Source: an uncultured Pigmentiphaga sp.
Lineage (GTDB): Bacteria; Pseudomonadota; Gammaproteobacteria; Burkholderiales; Burkholderiaceae_B
Length of the DNA stretch: 58,454 bases
Reading direction: 5' to 3'
Assembly (NCBI GenBank): GCA_937891425.1
Contig: CALAGD010000055.1
Location: forward strand, 1 to 58,454
Part shown: positions 51,489 through 58,454 of the stretch, one piece after another
How the letters are laid out: every line of letters starts with the position of its first letter
Position numbering within the stretch: position 1 is the first letter of the stretch
The notes under the pieces: generated by a model
The model's input: only the letters and a program-made list of their open reading frames with translations
Database searches by the model: none
Told to the model about the DNA's origin: nothing
Position numbers and translations under genes: made by a program

Positions 51489-52457
51489 ATGCTTAGTCGA
51501 TTCTCACTCCGCCAGCTGGAATACTTCGTGGCCACGGCCCGCTATGGCAGCATCGCGGCAGCCTCTGCCAACATCCACATTTCTTCGCCATCAATTTCGG
51601 CCGCCATCGCACACATCGAAGAAGAACTGGGCGTGCAGCTGTTCGTACGCCACCCCTCCAAAGGTCTGGCACTGACGCCCATCGGCGCGAAGGTGCTGCG
51701 CCACTGCGACGAATTGCTCGAACGTTCGGCGCAGCTGTACGATATTGCCTCCGAATCGAAACACGCCATTGAAGGCAACCTGCGCGTTGGCAGTTTCCAG
51801 TCTTTGACACCCATGATTGCACCGGAGGTCATCTTCGGATTTGCGCGCGCCTTCGGCCGGGTCAACGTGGAAATGGTCGAAGGCGACCAGGAACTGCTCA
51901 TGAACAAGCTGCAGGCGCTTGAGGTCGACGTCTGCCTCACTTACGACCTCAACCTCGCCGATACCATTGAGTTCGAGCCTCTGGCTACGCTGTCCCCATA
52001 TGTGCTGGTCAGCGAGGCGCACCCCCTGGCGCGCCAGCCGGCGGTCACCTTCGAAGAGCTTGCCTCGCATCCCATGATCCTGCTCGATCTGCCCTTCAGC
52101 CGCGACTACTTCACCTCCCTTTTCACCGCTGCCGGGTTCTCGCCCAAGATCGTGGCGCGTTCGCGCTCTGAAGAAGTCGTGCGCTCGATGGTCGCGAATG
52201 GCCTTGGCTACACCATCTTCAATGTGCGCCCTAAATCGAACCAGTCCCTCGACGGCAAGCGTACGGTCCGGATCCGTCTGGCCGGCAACAACCGCCCCCT
52301 GCGGCTGGGCCTGGCCACATACAAGCCTGTGCAGCAATCGCGCCTGACCGAGATCTTCATGGACCGATGCCGGGCGTACATCTCGGAGCAGTACATTCCG
52401 GGCATGAGCGAAACCAGCTTTTTCGATCCGCATCCGGTCATGGCGGCAGCTGCATGA
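51489..52457 (+). CDS. LysR family transcriptional regulator
   Basis: A LysR-type regulator of 322 residues. The helix-turn-helix occupies about 3-62 (FSLRQLEYFVATARYGSIAAAS), and the periplasmic-binding-like effector domain about 95-300. It sits in the middle of the transport and deacylase genes and is the natural candidate for control of them. The 169-nt gap before it holds no gene. Confidence 0.92.
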   Translation: MLSRFSLRQLEYFVATARYGSIAAASANIHISSPSISAAIAHIEEELGVQLFVRHPSKGLALTPIGAKVLRHCDELLERSAQLYDIASESKHAIEGNLRVGSFQSLTPMIAPEVIFGFARAFGRVNVEMVEGDQELLMNKLQALEVDVCLTYDLNLADTIEFEPLATLSPYVLVSEAHPLARQPAVTFEELASHPMILLDLPFSRDYFTSLFTAAGFSPKIVARSRSEEVVRSMVANGLGYTIFNVRPKSNQSLDGKRTVRIRLAGNNRPLRLGLATYKPVQQSRLTEIFMDRCRAYISEQYIPGMSETSFFDPHPVMAAAA

Positions 52458-52480
52458 TGAACTGAACAACGAGCACATGC

Positions 52481-53671
52481 ATGACCGATACACAGTTTGA
52501 GACGAGCATCGCGCATCTGCGCCTGCTCGTCGGATTTCCAACGGTTTCCCTCACGCCCAACATCGGGCTCATGGAGTACGTCGAGGGCGTCCTGCACGCT
52601 TGCGGCATCGCGACACAACGTTTCCCTGCTCCCGATGATCCGCGGCGCACCAATCTCCTGGCGTCGGTCGGCCCAATTGGTCGGCCTGGCGTCGTTCTGT
52701 CTGGACACACCGACGTGGTGCCCGTCGAGGGGCAGGACTGGAGCACACCCCCCTTTTCGCTTACCGAGCAAGGCGGCCGCTATTACGGCCGGGGCACCGC
52801 TGACATGAAGGGTTTCGTCGCTTGCGCAATCAGCGCAATGCAGGCAGCGGCGCGACTCCCCCTGCAGCGGCCATTGCACCTCGCGTTGTCGTTCGATGAG
52901 GAGATCGGCTGCGTGGGCGTCAGGCACATGATTGGTGCCATCACGCACCATATCGAGGCACCATTGTTGTGCATCGTGGGCGAACCGACCCTCATGACCA
53001 TCGGAACAGGCCACAAGGGCAAGGCCGTCTACCGTGCCTTGTGCTGTGGGCAGGCAGGGCACTCCGGACTCGCCCCGCGTTTCATCAACGCCATACATAT
53101 GGCCAGCGACCTGGTCGCTGCCGTTCGAGACGTTCAACGCGAGATCGCCGAACAGGGCCCATACGATGAAGGCTACGAAGTACCCCATACGACCCTGCAT
53201 GTAGGTACAATCAAGGGAGGTACCGCACTCAACATCGTGCCCAGCGAATGTGAAGTGAACTTCGAGATCCGCCACGTCCCGGCGGATGATCCGGCGGCAA
53301 TCCTGCGACGGGTGTTGCAGCGCCTTGCACAGCGTGTCGCCCAGGAAGCACTGCATCAGAACGCCCCCCTGCCCGACATCACGCAGGTCAACCGCTATCC
53401 CGGACTCTCCACCTCACCTGACAGCGACGGTTTCCGCCTGCTGTCGCGCCTGCTGCCACCGGGCACGCCCTCCGCACGTCTCGACTTTGGCACCGAAGGC
53501 GGGCTTTACCAGGAAGGCTGGCCCACCACGCCCATACTCGTATGCGGCCCGGGCAGCATCGCCGTGGCGCACAAGGCCGATGAGTACGTGGAAGCCAGCC
53601 AGTTGCATGCCTGCCATCGCATGCTCGATGGCCTGCTGGACTTTCTCTGCGAACCGGTGGATCCACGCTGA
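52481..53671 (+). CDS. ArgE-like M20 family acetylornithine deacetylase
   Basis: A zinc amidohydrolase of 396 residues in the ArgE/DapE/CPG2 group. Metal and catalytic positions are SGHTDVVPV (near 74-82), GRGTADMKGFVA (near 104), DEEIGCVG (near 145), GEPT and, at the end, AHKADEYV. Linked to transport and RidA-like genes rather than arginine genes, it may deacylate an imported N-acyl amino acid or polyamine rather than N-acetylornithine. It starts 23 nt after the LysR gene. Confidence 0.9.
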   Translation: MTDTQFETSIAHLRLLVGFPTVSLTPNIGLMEYVEGVLHACGIATQRFPAPDDPRRTNLLASVGPIGRPGVVLSGHTDVVPVEGQDWSTPPFSLTEQGGRYYGRGTADMKGFVACAISAMQAAARLPLQRPLHLALSFDEEIGCVGVRHMIGAITHHIEAPLLCIVGEPTLMTIGTGHKGKAVYRALCCGQAGHSGLAPRFINAIHMASDLVAAVRDVQREIAEQGPYDEGYEVPHTTLHVGTIKGGTALNIVPSECEVNFEIRHVPADDPAAILRRVLQRLAQRVAQEALHQNAPLPDITQVNRYPGLSTSPDSDGFRLLSRLLPPGTPSARLDFGTEGGLYQEGWPTTPILVCGPGSIAVAHKADEYVEASQLHACHRMLDGLLDFLCEPVDPR

Positions 53672-53686
53672 CCGTGAAGCGACGGT

Positions 53687-53708
53687 GCGGCCCAGCGGAA
53701 TGGGCCGC
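53687..53708. terminator. Hairpin between convergent genes
   Basis: GCGGCCCA and TGGGCCGC form a perfect 8-bp stem with the 6-nt loop GCGGAA, 15 nt after the M20 gene stop. No T run follows. It may stop transcription from the left. Confidence 0.45.
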
Positions 53709-53820
53709 CCATTCACGCCGCCGGAGAAGTTGTCCCATGCGCGCAAGCAACGTGCGCCGGAACACCTCCGGTTCCGGCTCCTTGTGGTGTGCTCATGGAT
53801 CAGGGAAGGTAATGCCAACG

Positions 53821-55071
53821 CTACGGCCGGAAACTGAGGTAACCCTGGCGCGTCATGATATGGTCGGCAATGTACTTCGCATCGTGCCACACACCGTAAA
53901 TGAAGGAAGATGCACGATTCACCAGATTGGGCAGGCCCAGGAAGTAGATGCCGCCTTCGGCGGAAATCCCGCGCTTGTGGAAAGGCATGCCGTTCTCGTC
54001 AAAAGCCTCCGGTACTTTCAGCCAGCTGAAATCGAACTTGAAGCCGGTCGCCCACAGAATCGTCGTAATACCGGCTTTTTCCAGGTCCAGGCTCAGGATG
54101 GGGTTGAGCACGCAATCCGGATCTGGCAGCAGTTCCCACGCTTCCGGTTCGGGAGGAAGATCCAGGCCGTGGTGCTGAATATAGGCATCGGCCTGCTGCA
54201 GCACCTCGAAGTATGACTGGTCGCCTTCGGCGATGTTCTGGGCCAAACCTTCCTTGAATACCAGCTTGCCATGATCGTAGCCGGCGGTCACTCCCACGAG
54301 GTCGATCCCCATGTGGGCGAGCCGCCGGAAATCGACCGTGCGCCCGCCGTCGTAGCCGCTGACGGCAAACGGCACGTGCTGTTTCTTGGGCTTGATTCTG
54401 ACCTCATCCCACAGGCCCAACACGCCCAGCCACCAGCAGTAGTCGCGACCACGGTAGGAGCGCGGTGGGCGGTAATGCTCGCCGACCGACAGGTACACCT
54501 TTCTGCCAGCCTTGCAGAGCTCTTCTGCGATCTGCGTGCCGGACGCCCCCGCACCCACGACCAGCACCGCGCCCTCCCGAAGCTGGTCCGGATTCTTGTA
54601 TGCGACCGAATGCAGCTGATCCACCGGTGCGTCCTTGGGCACGATGGGCGGAATCGAGGGCGCCTGGAACGGGCCCGTCGCAGCCACAACGTTCAGAGCC
54701 TCGATCACGCCTTCCGAAGTCGTCACTCTGAACCCGAGGCGTCGCTCAAGTTTCTCGACGGACTTGACTTCCACGCCGGTGCGTACCGGGGCGTCAATCA
54801 TGCGCGCGTACTGTTCAAAATACTGCGCCATGCGCTCCTTGGGAGGAAACGACTCGGCAGGAAGATCCTCAAACTTGAGGTGGGGAAAGCGGTCGTGCCA
54901 CGCCGGCCCGTTGGCAACCAGGGAATCCCAGCGCTCCGAACGCCAGCGCTCCGCGATCCGTCCACGTTCGAGCACGACATGCGGTACACCCAGTTCGGTC
55001 AGATGTTCGCTCATCCCGATACCGGCCTGCCCACCACCGACTATGACAGTATTGATTCGTTCCGTTTGCAT
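53821..55071 (-). CDS. Flavin-containing monooxygenase family protein
   Basis: A class B flavin monooxygenase of 416 residues that should use FAD, NADPH and O2 to oxygenate a nitrogen, sulfur or carbonyl centre. The FAD motif IVGGGQAGIGMSEHL is at about 9-23, the NADPH motif VVGAGASGTQIAEEL near 170, and ILWATGFKFDFSWL near 340. The linker motif reads QLHSVAYKNP, a relaxed form of the usual FXGXXXHXXXY/W. The neighbouring polyamine-type importer suggests an N-oxidation substrate, but this is inference. Confidence 0.9.
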   Translation of the reverse strand: MQTERINTVIVGGGQAGIGMSEHLTELGVPHVVLERGRIAERWRSERWDSLVANGPAWHDRFPHLKFEDLPAESFPPKERMAQYFEQYARMIDAPVRTGVEVKSVEKLERRLGFRVTTSEGVIEALNVVAATGPFQAPSIPPIVPKDAPVDQLHSVAYKNPDQLREGAVLVVGAGASGTQIAEELCKAGRKVYLSVGEHYRPPRSYRGRDYCWWLGVLGLWDEVRIKPKKQHVPFAVSGYDGGRTVDFRRLAHMGIDLVGVTAGYDHGKLVFKEGLAQNIAEGDQSYFEVLQQADAYIQHHGLDLPPEPEAWELLPDPDCVLNPILSLDLEKAGITTILWATGFKFDFSWLKVPEAFDENGMPFHKRGISAEGGIYFLGLPNLVNRASSFIYGVWHDAKYIADHIMTRQGYLSFRP

Positions 55072-55511
55072 TTGATCTTCCTACGCGCAATCAATCAGGA
55101 CTTTCGCGCCAGGGCGGATACCCTGACTACGAATCTTTGAAAACAGGTACAGCGATGTCTTGAATGGCAGCTCAAGACTGGCAGTTCAAAGTTTCAGGCA
55201 ATAGCAAGCGCGAGGAAATCAACCTTTTCCGAGGCCCTCCATTGGAAAAAGCAAACTGGGCCCTGGAGATGTTCTTTCAGGCCCGGTTGGCCGGTTTTTC
55301 GCCTGTGTAGCCCGTCGCTTAGTTTTTTCTGAAGCGCTGCATCAAATTCCGCAAACAGCCTTGTCAAGACAATTGCCTTATCGTTTAGGGCATGTGATTC
55401 CGAAAATGCCCTGGGCATGCCGGCGGGAATAACGTATTTCGCCCATTTGCGCCGACCAGCCTGCCCGACGGCCCCGAACCTGTTCATTGACCTTTGACGG
55501 TTGTACAAGCC
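55072..55511. other. Intergenic region between divergent flavin monooxygenase and ABC ATPase genes
   Basis: A 440-nt gap with no gene I can support. On the minus strand a 7-bp stem with one bulge (GGGCCTG with CAGGGCCC, about 55254-55283) is followed by a T-rich stretch, about 180 nt before the monooxygenase start; it could be an attenuator or terminator. The region should carry both divergent promoters, but none is convincing. Confidence 0.4.
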
Positions 55512-56663
55512 ATGAGAATCGTCGCATCCGCACCTGCTGCACAGCCCCCTCTTCTGCATCCGGATACGGAGGAACCCGCCGTCAGTCTGGAGAAAGTCGT
55601 CAAGAAATACCGCGACCAGACCGTGTTGCACCGGGTATCGCTGAAAATTCGCCAGGGCGAATTTCTCACGCTGCTGGGGCCTTCGGGCTGCGGCAAGACG
55701 ACCCTGCTCAACCTGATTGCAGGCTTTGCCGAGGCCGACGGCGGGGAAATCTTCATCGACGGCGAACCGGTCACCACGGTGCCGCCTCACCTGCGCAAGA
55801 TCGGCATCGTCTTTCAGAATTATGCTCTGTTCCCGCACATGACGGTTGAGCGCAACATCGGCTACGGACTGCGCATGCGCAACGTGCCAAAGGATGAAAT
55901 CGCCCGCCGTGTGCAGGAGGCCATGGCACTGGTCAAGCTGGAGGGTCTCGGGCAGCGCAAGCCCCGCGAGCTGTCGGGCGGACAGCAGCAGCGCGTAGCA
56001 CTCGCCCGTGCGCTGGTCATCGAGCCCAAGGTGCTGCTTCTTGACGAACCGTTTTCCGCGCTCGACAAGAGCCTGCGTGCCTCGATGCAGGTGGAAATTC
56101 GCGAGATCCAGCGCCGCCTCGGAGTGACTACCATCTTCGTGACTCACGATCAGGGTGAGGCGATGGCCATGTCAGACCGCATCGCAGTGATGAGCGCGGG
56201 AAGAATCCGTCAGATCGACACACCGTCCGAGCTGTATCGCAACCCTCAGGATCCATTCGTCGCCTCCTTCCTGGGTGACGTCAACATCCTGCCTGGCTAC
56301 TACCACCGGCAGAAGGGCGACACCATCCAGATCCGCATCGGCTCGGCCCTCCTCGACATGCCGCGCTCGCGCATCGTCGGTGGCATACGCGAGGGACTGC
56401 AGCTCGACGTTTACGTGCGCCCGGAAAACATGCAGCTGCACAGCGTCGGCAATGGCGCACTGCTTACGGGTACCGTGGTCAATCACGTGTTCCAGGGTGA
56501 CCACATCATCACGTACGTGGATACCGACCTTCCGGTTGCGGGTCGACGCGTCGTCAAGGTGCGCAGCGCCGGATTGCAGGCATCCGAGCAGTGGCCTGTC
56601 GGCACGGTGGTCGGCATCTCCTTTCCGGGAGCAAACGCAAGCGCGTACGAGCCACAGGAGTGA
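55512..56663 (+). CDS. ABC transporter ATP-binding protein (PotA-like)
   Basis: The ATPase of a polyamine/iron-type importer, 383 residues. Walker A is GPSGCGKT (56-63), the Q-loop VFQNYALFPHMTV, the signature LSGGQQQRVALARAL, Walker B LLLDEPFSALD, and the switch His in VTHDQGEAMAM. The C-terminal TOBE domain (about 270-375) is present. The ATG at 55512 is preferred over a TTG at 55494; neither has a good ribosome site. No other ABC parts adjoin it, and it probably serves the permeases at 46948-48635. Confidence 0.94.
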   Translation: MRIVASAPAAQPPLLHPDTEEPAVSLEKVVKKYRDQTVLHRVSLKIRQGEFLTLLGPSGCGKTTLLNLIAGFAEADGGEIFIDGEPVTTVPPHLRKIGIVFQNYALFPHMTVERNIGYGLRMRNVPKDEIARRVQEAMALVKLEGLGQRKPRELSGGQQQRVALARALVIEPKVLLLDEPFSALDKSLRASMQVEIREIQRRLGVTTIFVTHDQGEAMAMSDRIAVMSAGRIRQIDTPSELYRNPQDPFVASFLGDVNILPGYYHRQKGDTIQIRIGSALLDMPRSRIVGGIREGLQLDVYVRPENMQLHSVGNGALLTGTVVNHVFQGDHIITYVDTDLPVAGRRVVKVRSAGLQASEQWPVGTVVGISFPGANASAYEPQE

Positions 56664-56818
56664 CCGCGGCGGGGCTCGAGGAGGCACCAGTCACCTTTTC
56701 GTGCCCGAGCGGAACTCATGTCCGATCCGAATTTTGTCCTTACATTTCTGAAGAATCCGATTCTGTTTCATGTGCTGACGCCCGCCTCCCCGGCGCAAGT
56801 TCCAGGTACGAGATGTTC

Positions 56819-57817
56819 ATGACCTCCATTCCCAGCTCCATGCAAGCCATCGTTGCCCGTACCGCGGGCGGCCCCGAGGTACTGCAGTTCGAAGACCGTC
56901 CAGTGCCCACCCCCGGTGCAGGCGAAGTGTTGCTCAAGGTGCGTGCCGCGGGCGTCAACCGCCCCGACGTCATGCAGCGCCAGGGGCTGGCCGCCGTTCC
57001 CCCGGGCGTGACTGATGTCCTGGGGCTCGAAGTGTGCGGCGAGGTGGTGGCCTGCGGGCCTGGCGTGGATGCGTGCTGGCTGGGGCAGCGCCTCATGAGC
57101 CTCGTACCCGGCGGCGGCTATGCTCCCTGGTGCGTCGCCCAGCTGAGGCATTCTCTGCCCGTACCAGAATTGCTGAGCGACGTTGAAGCTGCGGCTCTCC
57201 CTGAAGGGCTGTTCACCGTATGGCACAACCTGTTCGAGCTGGGTCGCCTTGCGATGGGAGAATGCGTACTCATCCACGGCGGGGCCGGTGGTATCGGCAC
57301 GCTGGCCGTTCGCATGGCGCGCGCAGCGGGTGCACGCGTGCTGGCCACCGTGGGCGATCGGTCACGCGCCGAGGCCCTGCACACCTGGGGCGCCGACGTA
57401 GTCATCAGCTGGCGCGACGAAGATTTCGTGGAAGCCTGCCTGCAGCATACGGGTGGACGCGGCGTGGACGTGGTGCTCGATGTCGTGGGCGGCGATTACG
57501 TGCGGCGCAACCTGCAGGCTCTGGCCTTCGGTGGCCGGCACGTGAGCCTGTCGTTCATGCGTGGCAGCGTGGTTGAGCTCGATCTTACCCTGCTCATGCA
57601 ACGGCAGCTCAGCCTGCATTCTTCAACGATGCGTCCACAGTCGGCTGCAGAGAAGGCACGCATGGCCCAGGCAATCGCACGCCATGTCCTGCCCCTGATC
57701 GCTGCCGGCCGTGTCGGGCCACGCATCCATGCAACCTTGCCCCTCGCCGAAGCAGCACGCGCACACGCCCTCCTGGAAGGTGGTGCGGTCTTCGGCAAGT
57801 TGGTGCTGATTCCCTGA
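56819..57817 (+). CDS. MDR-family NAD(P)H quinone oxidoreductase (PIG3-like)
   Basis: A zinc-independent medium-chain reductase of 332 residues, close to the TP53I3/PIG3 group. It begins MQAIVARTAGGPEVLQ (after a short MTSIPSS), then AAGVNRPDVMQRQG and the NADP turn IHGGAGGIGTLAVRMA near residue 145. Starts at 56813 and 56840 are also possible. It should reduce quinones or enones; it is a second such enzyme in the window besides the one at 3938-4912, to which it is not closely similar. The 155-nt gap before it holds no gene. Confidence 0.88.
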   Translation: MTSIPSSMQAIVARTAGGPEVLQFEDRPVPTPGAGEVLLKVRAAGVNRPDVMQRQGLAAVPPGVTDVLGLEVCGEVVACGPGVDACWLGQRLMSLVPGGGYAPWCVAQLRHSLPVPELLSDVEAAALPEGLFTVWHNLFELGRLAMGECVLIHGGAGGIGTLAVRMARAAGARVLATVGDRSRAEALHTWGADVVISWRDEDFVEACLQHTGGRGVDVVLDVVGGDYVRRNLQALAFGGRHVSLSFMRGSVVELDLTLLMQRQLSLHSSTMRPQSAAEKARMAQAIARHVLPLIAAGRVGPRIHATLPLAEAARAHALLEGGAVFGKLVLIP

Positions 57818-57902
57818 GGCTCCCATACGAACATGCGCAGATCCGTATCCCTTGCCAGTCTGCCAATTCCTGTTTGAACCCGTTCCGATTCCGGTGATTC
57901 AC

Positions 57903-58382
57903 ATGACGACGCAAGACCACGCCACCCTCTGGTTTCTCAATGGACCGAACGCGAACCTCTATGGCCTCGACCCCAACCAGCCCTATGGCAGCGAAAACTT
58001 TGCCAGCCTGCAACGGCGCTGCGAAGCCAAAGCCGCCCAACTGGGCGTACAGTTGCGCTTCCTGCAGTCGAACTGGGAAGGACAGCTGATCGACTGGATC
58101 CAGGAAGCACGGGGCGTGGCCGACGCCATCATCATCAACGCCGCCGGGCTGACCTATACCTCGGTGTCCATACTCGATGCCCTGCTCATGTTCCCGGGCA
58201 AGGTTGTCGAGGTGCACATGAGCAACCTCTGGAAGCGGGAAGCCTTCCGGCATCACTCCTACATCTCGCGTGCTGCTCACGGCATCATTGCCGGGCTGGG
58301 GGCGGATGGCTATGAGCTTGCCATTGAGGCCGCCGTGCGGCTCGTCGCCGCTTCCTCAGGTACGACCCGCCATTCAGGATGA
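57903..58382 (+). CDS. Type II 3-dehydroquinate dehydratase-like protein, divergent
   Basis: A flavodoxin-like AroQ family protein of 159 residues. The usual enzyme dehydrates 3-dehydroquinate through an enolate. Here the base Tyr28 (QPYGSENF), His105 (VEVHMSN) and Arg116 (REAFRHHSYIS) are kept. The catalytic lid Arg, which normally follows the first glycine as in GTRE, is replaced by Asp23 in YGLDPNQ, QSNHEG reads QSNWEG, and the NPGAYTHTS motif reads NAAGLTYTS. It may be a catabolic paralogue with another substrate. The ATG at 57903 gives the standard length. Confidence 0.82.
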   Translation: MTTQDHATLWFLNGPNANLYGLDPNQPYGSENFASLQRRCEAKAAQLGVQLRFLQSNWEGQLIDWIQEARGVADAIIINAAGLTYTSVSILDALLMFPGKVVEVHMSNLWKREAFRHHSYISRAAHGIIAGLGADGYELAIEAAVRLVAASSGTTRHSG

Positions 58383-58390
58383 GGCCCCCC

Positions 58391-58454
58391 ATGACTGCAC
58401 ACGAATCCGCCATTCCCGGCGCACTGGTGTTCTACAGCGAGTTCGACGACTTCC
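58391..58454 (+). CDS. Start of a probable 2-hydroxyacid dehydrogenase (GhrA-like), truncated by the window edge
   Basis: An ATG 8 nt after the AroQ-like stop, with GAGG upstream, opens a frame that stays open to the right edge (21 codons). The visible part, GALVFYSEFDDF, resembles the N-terminus of glyoxylate/hydroxypyruvate reductase A proteins. Too little is seen for certainty. Confidence 0.5.
   Translation, partial: MTAHESAIPGALVFYSEFDDF

Noticed and set aside
55374..55402. A second copy of the LysR-type site seen at 49994-50019, suggested by CCTTATCG and ATTCCG before the ABC ATPase gene
   Set aside because: The shared words are in a different arrangement and an 8-mer match is expected by chance in a window of this size.
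1..58454. CRISPR arrays, insertion sequences, prophage genes or attachment-site repeats
   Set aside because: I saw no regularly spaced repeats, no transposase or integrase, and no direct repeats flanking the tRNA-Leu gene.

Overview
The window looks like chromosomal DNA from a GC-rich betaproteobacterium of the order Burkholderiales, most likely the family Alcaligenaceae (Bordetella, Pusillimonas or Castellaniella type). The reasons are the leuC-leuD-leuB-asd order, the recG-oxyR pair, an LpxO lipid A hydroxylase, a Bug-type solute-binding protein, and protein sequences that read as typical of this group. This assignment is inference; no 16S rRNA gene is present.

Bases 1-10480 hold housekeeping genes: the end of pepN, fbp, lpxO, a quinone oxidoreductase, a DUF924 protein, a PLP-dependent sulfur enzyme, rlmB, a DUF1178 zinc-ribbon protein and an AI-2E-family permease with a long C-terminal extension. 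Bases 10581-19833 are an accessory catabolic locus. An IclR-type regulator faces a minus-strand series made of an FAD monooxygenase, a DUF2783 protein, an acyl-CoA ligase, a DUF35 zinc-ribbon/OB protein, a thiolase-like protein without the nucleophilic cysteine, an Old Yellow Enzyme, a NIPSNAP protein and a Bug solute-binding protein. Two intergenic sites with the same 34-bp layout (12623-12656 and 19934-19967) are probably the regulator's operators. I infer a CoA-dependent route for an aromatic or alicyclic acid that ends in a retro-aldol-type cleavage.

Bases 20157-20478 carry the most striking element: a minus-strand tRNA-Leu(UAA) gene split inside its anticodon by a 232-nt group I intron with no open reading frame. 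After it come cfa, relA, mtfA, oxyR, recG, ridA, the leucine/aspartate-semialdehyde operon (leuC, leuD, leuB, asd, closed by a clear terminator), comEC, two alpha/beta hydrolases, a yeast-Fcy1-like deaminase and an unrecognised exported protein.

Bases 39842-46403 are a compact housekeeping block: yebC, then purD-hemF-nadD-rsfS-rlmH-maf-rng with overlapping or abutting genes. A small membrane protein gene broken by an in-frame TAG follows. Bases 46948-56663 hold an apparently split polyamine-type ABC importer: two permeases and a binding protein on the minus strand, and the ATPase about 6 kb away on the plus strand. Between them lie a RidA-like protein, a DUF1028 protein, a LysR regulator, an ArgE-like M20 deacylase and a flavin monooxygenase. 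The window ends with a zinc-independent MDR reductase, a divergent type II dehydroquinate dehydratase and the start of a probable 2-hydroxyacid dehydrogenase.
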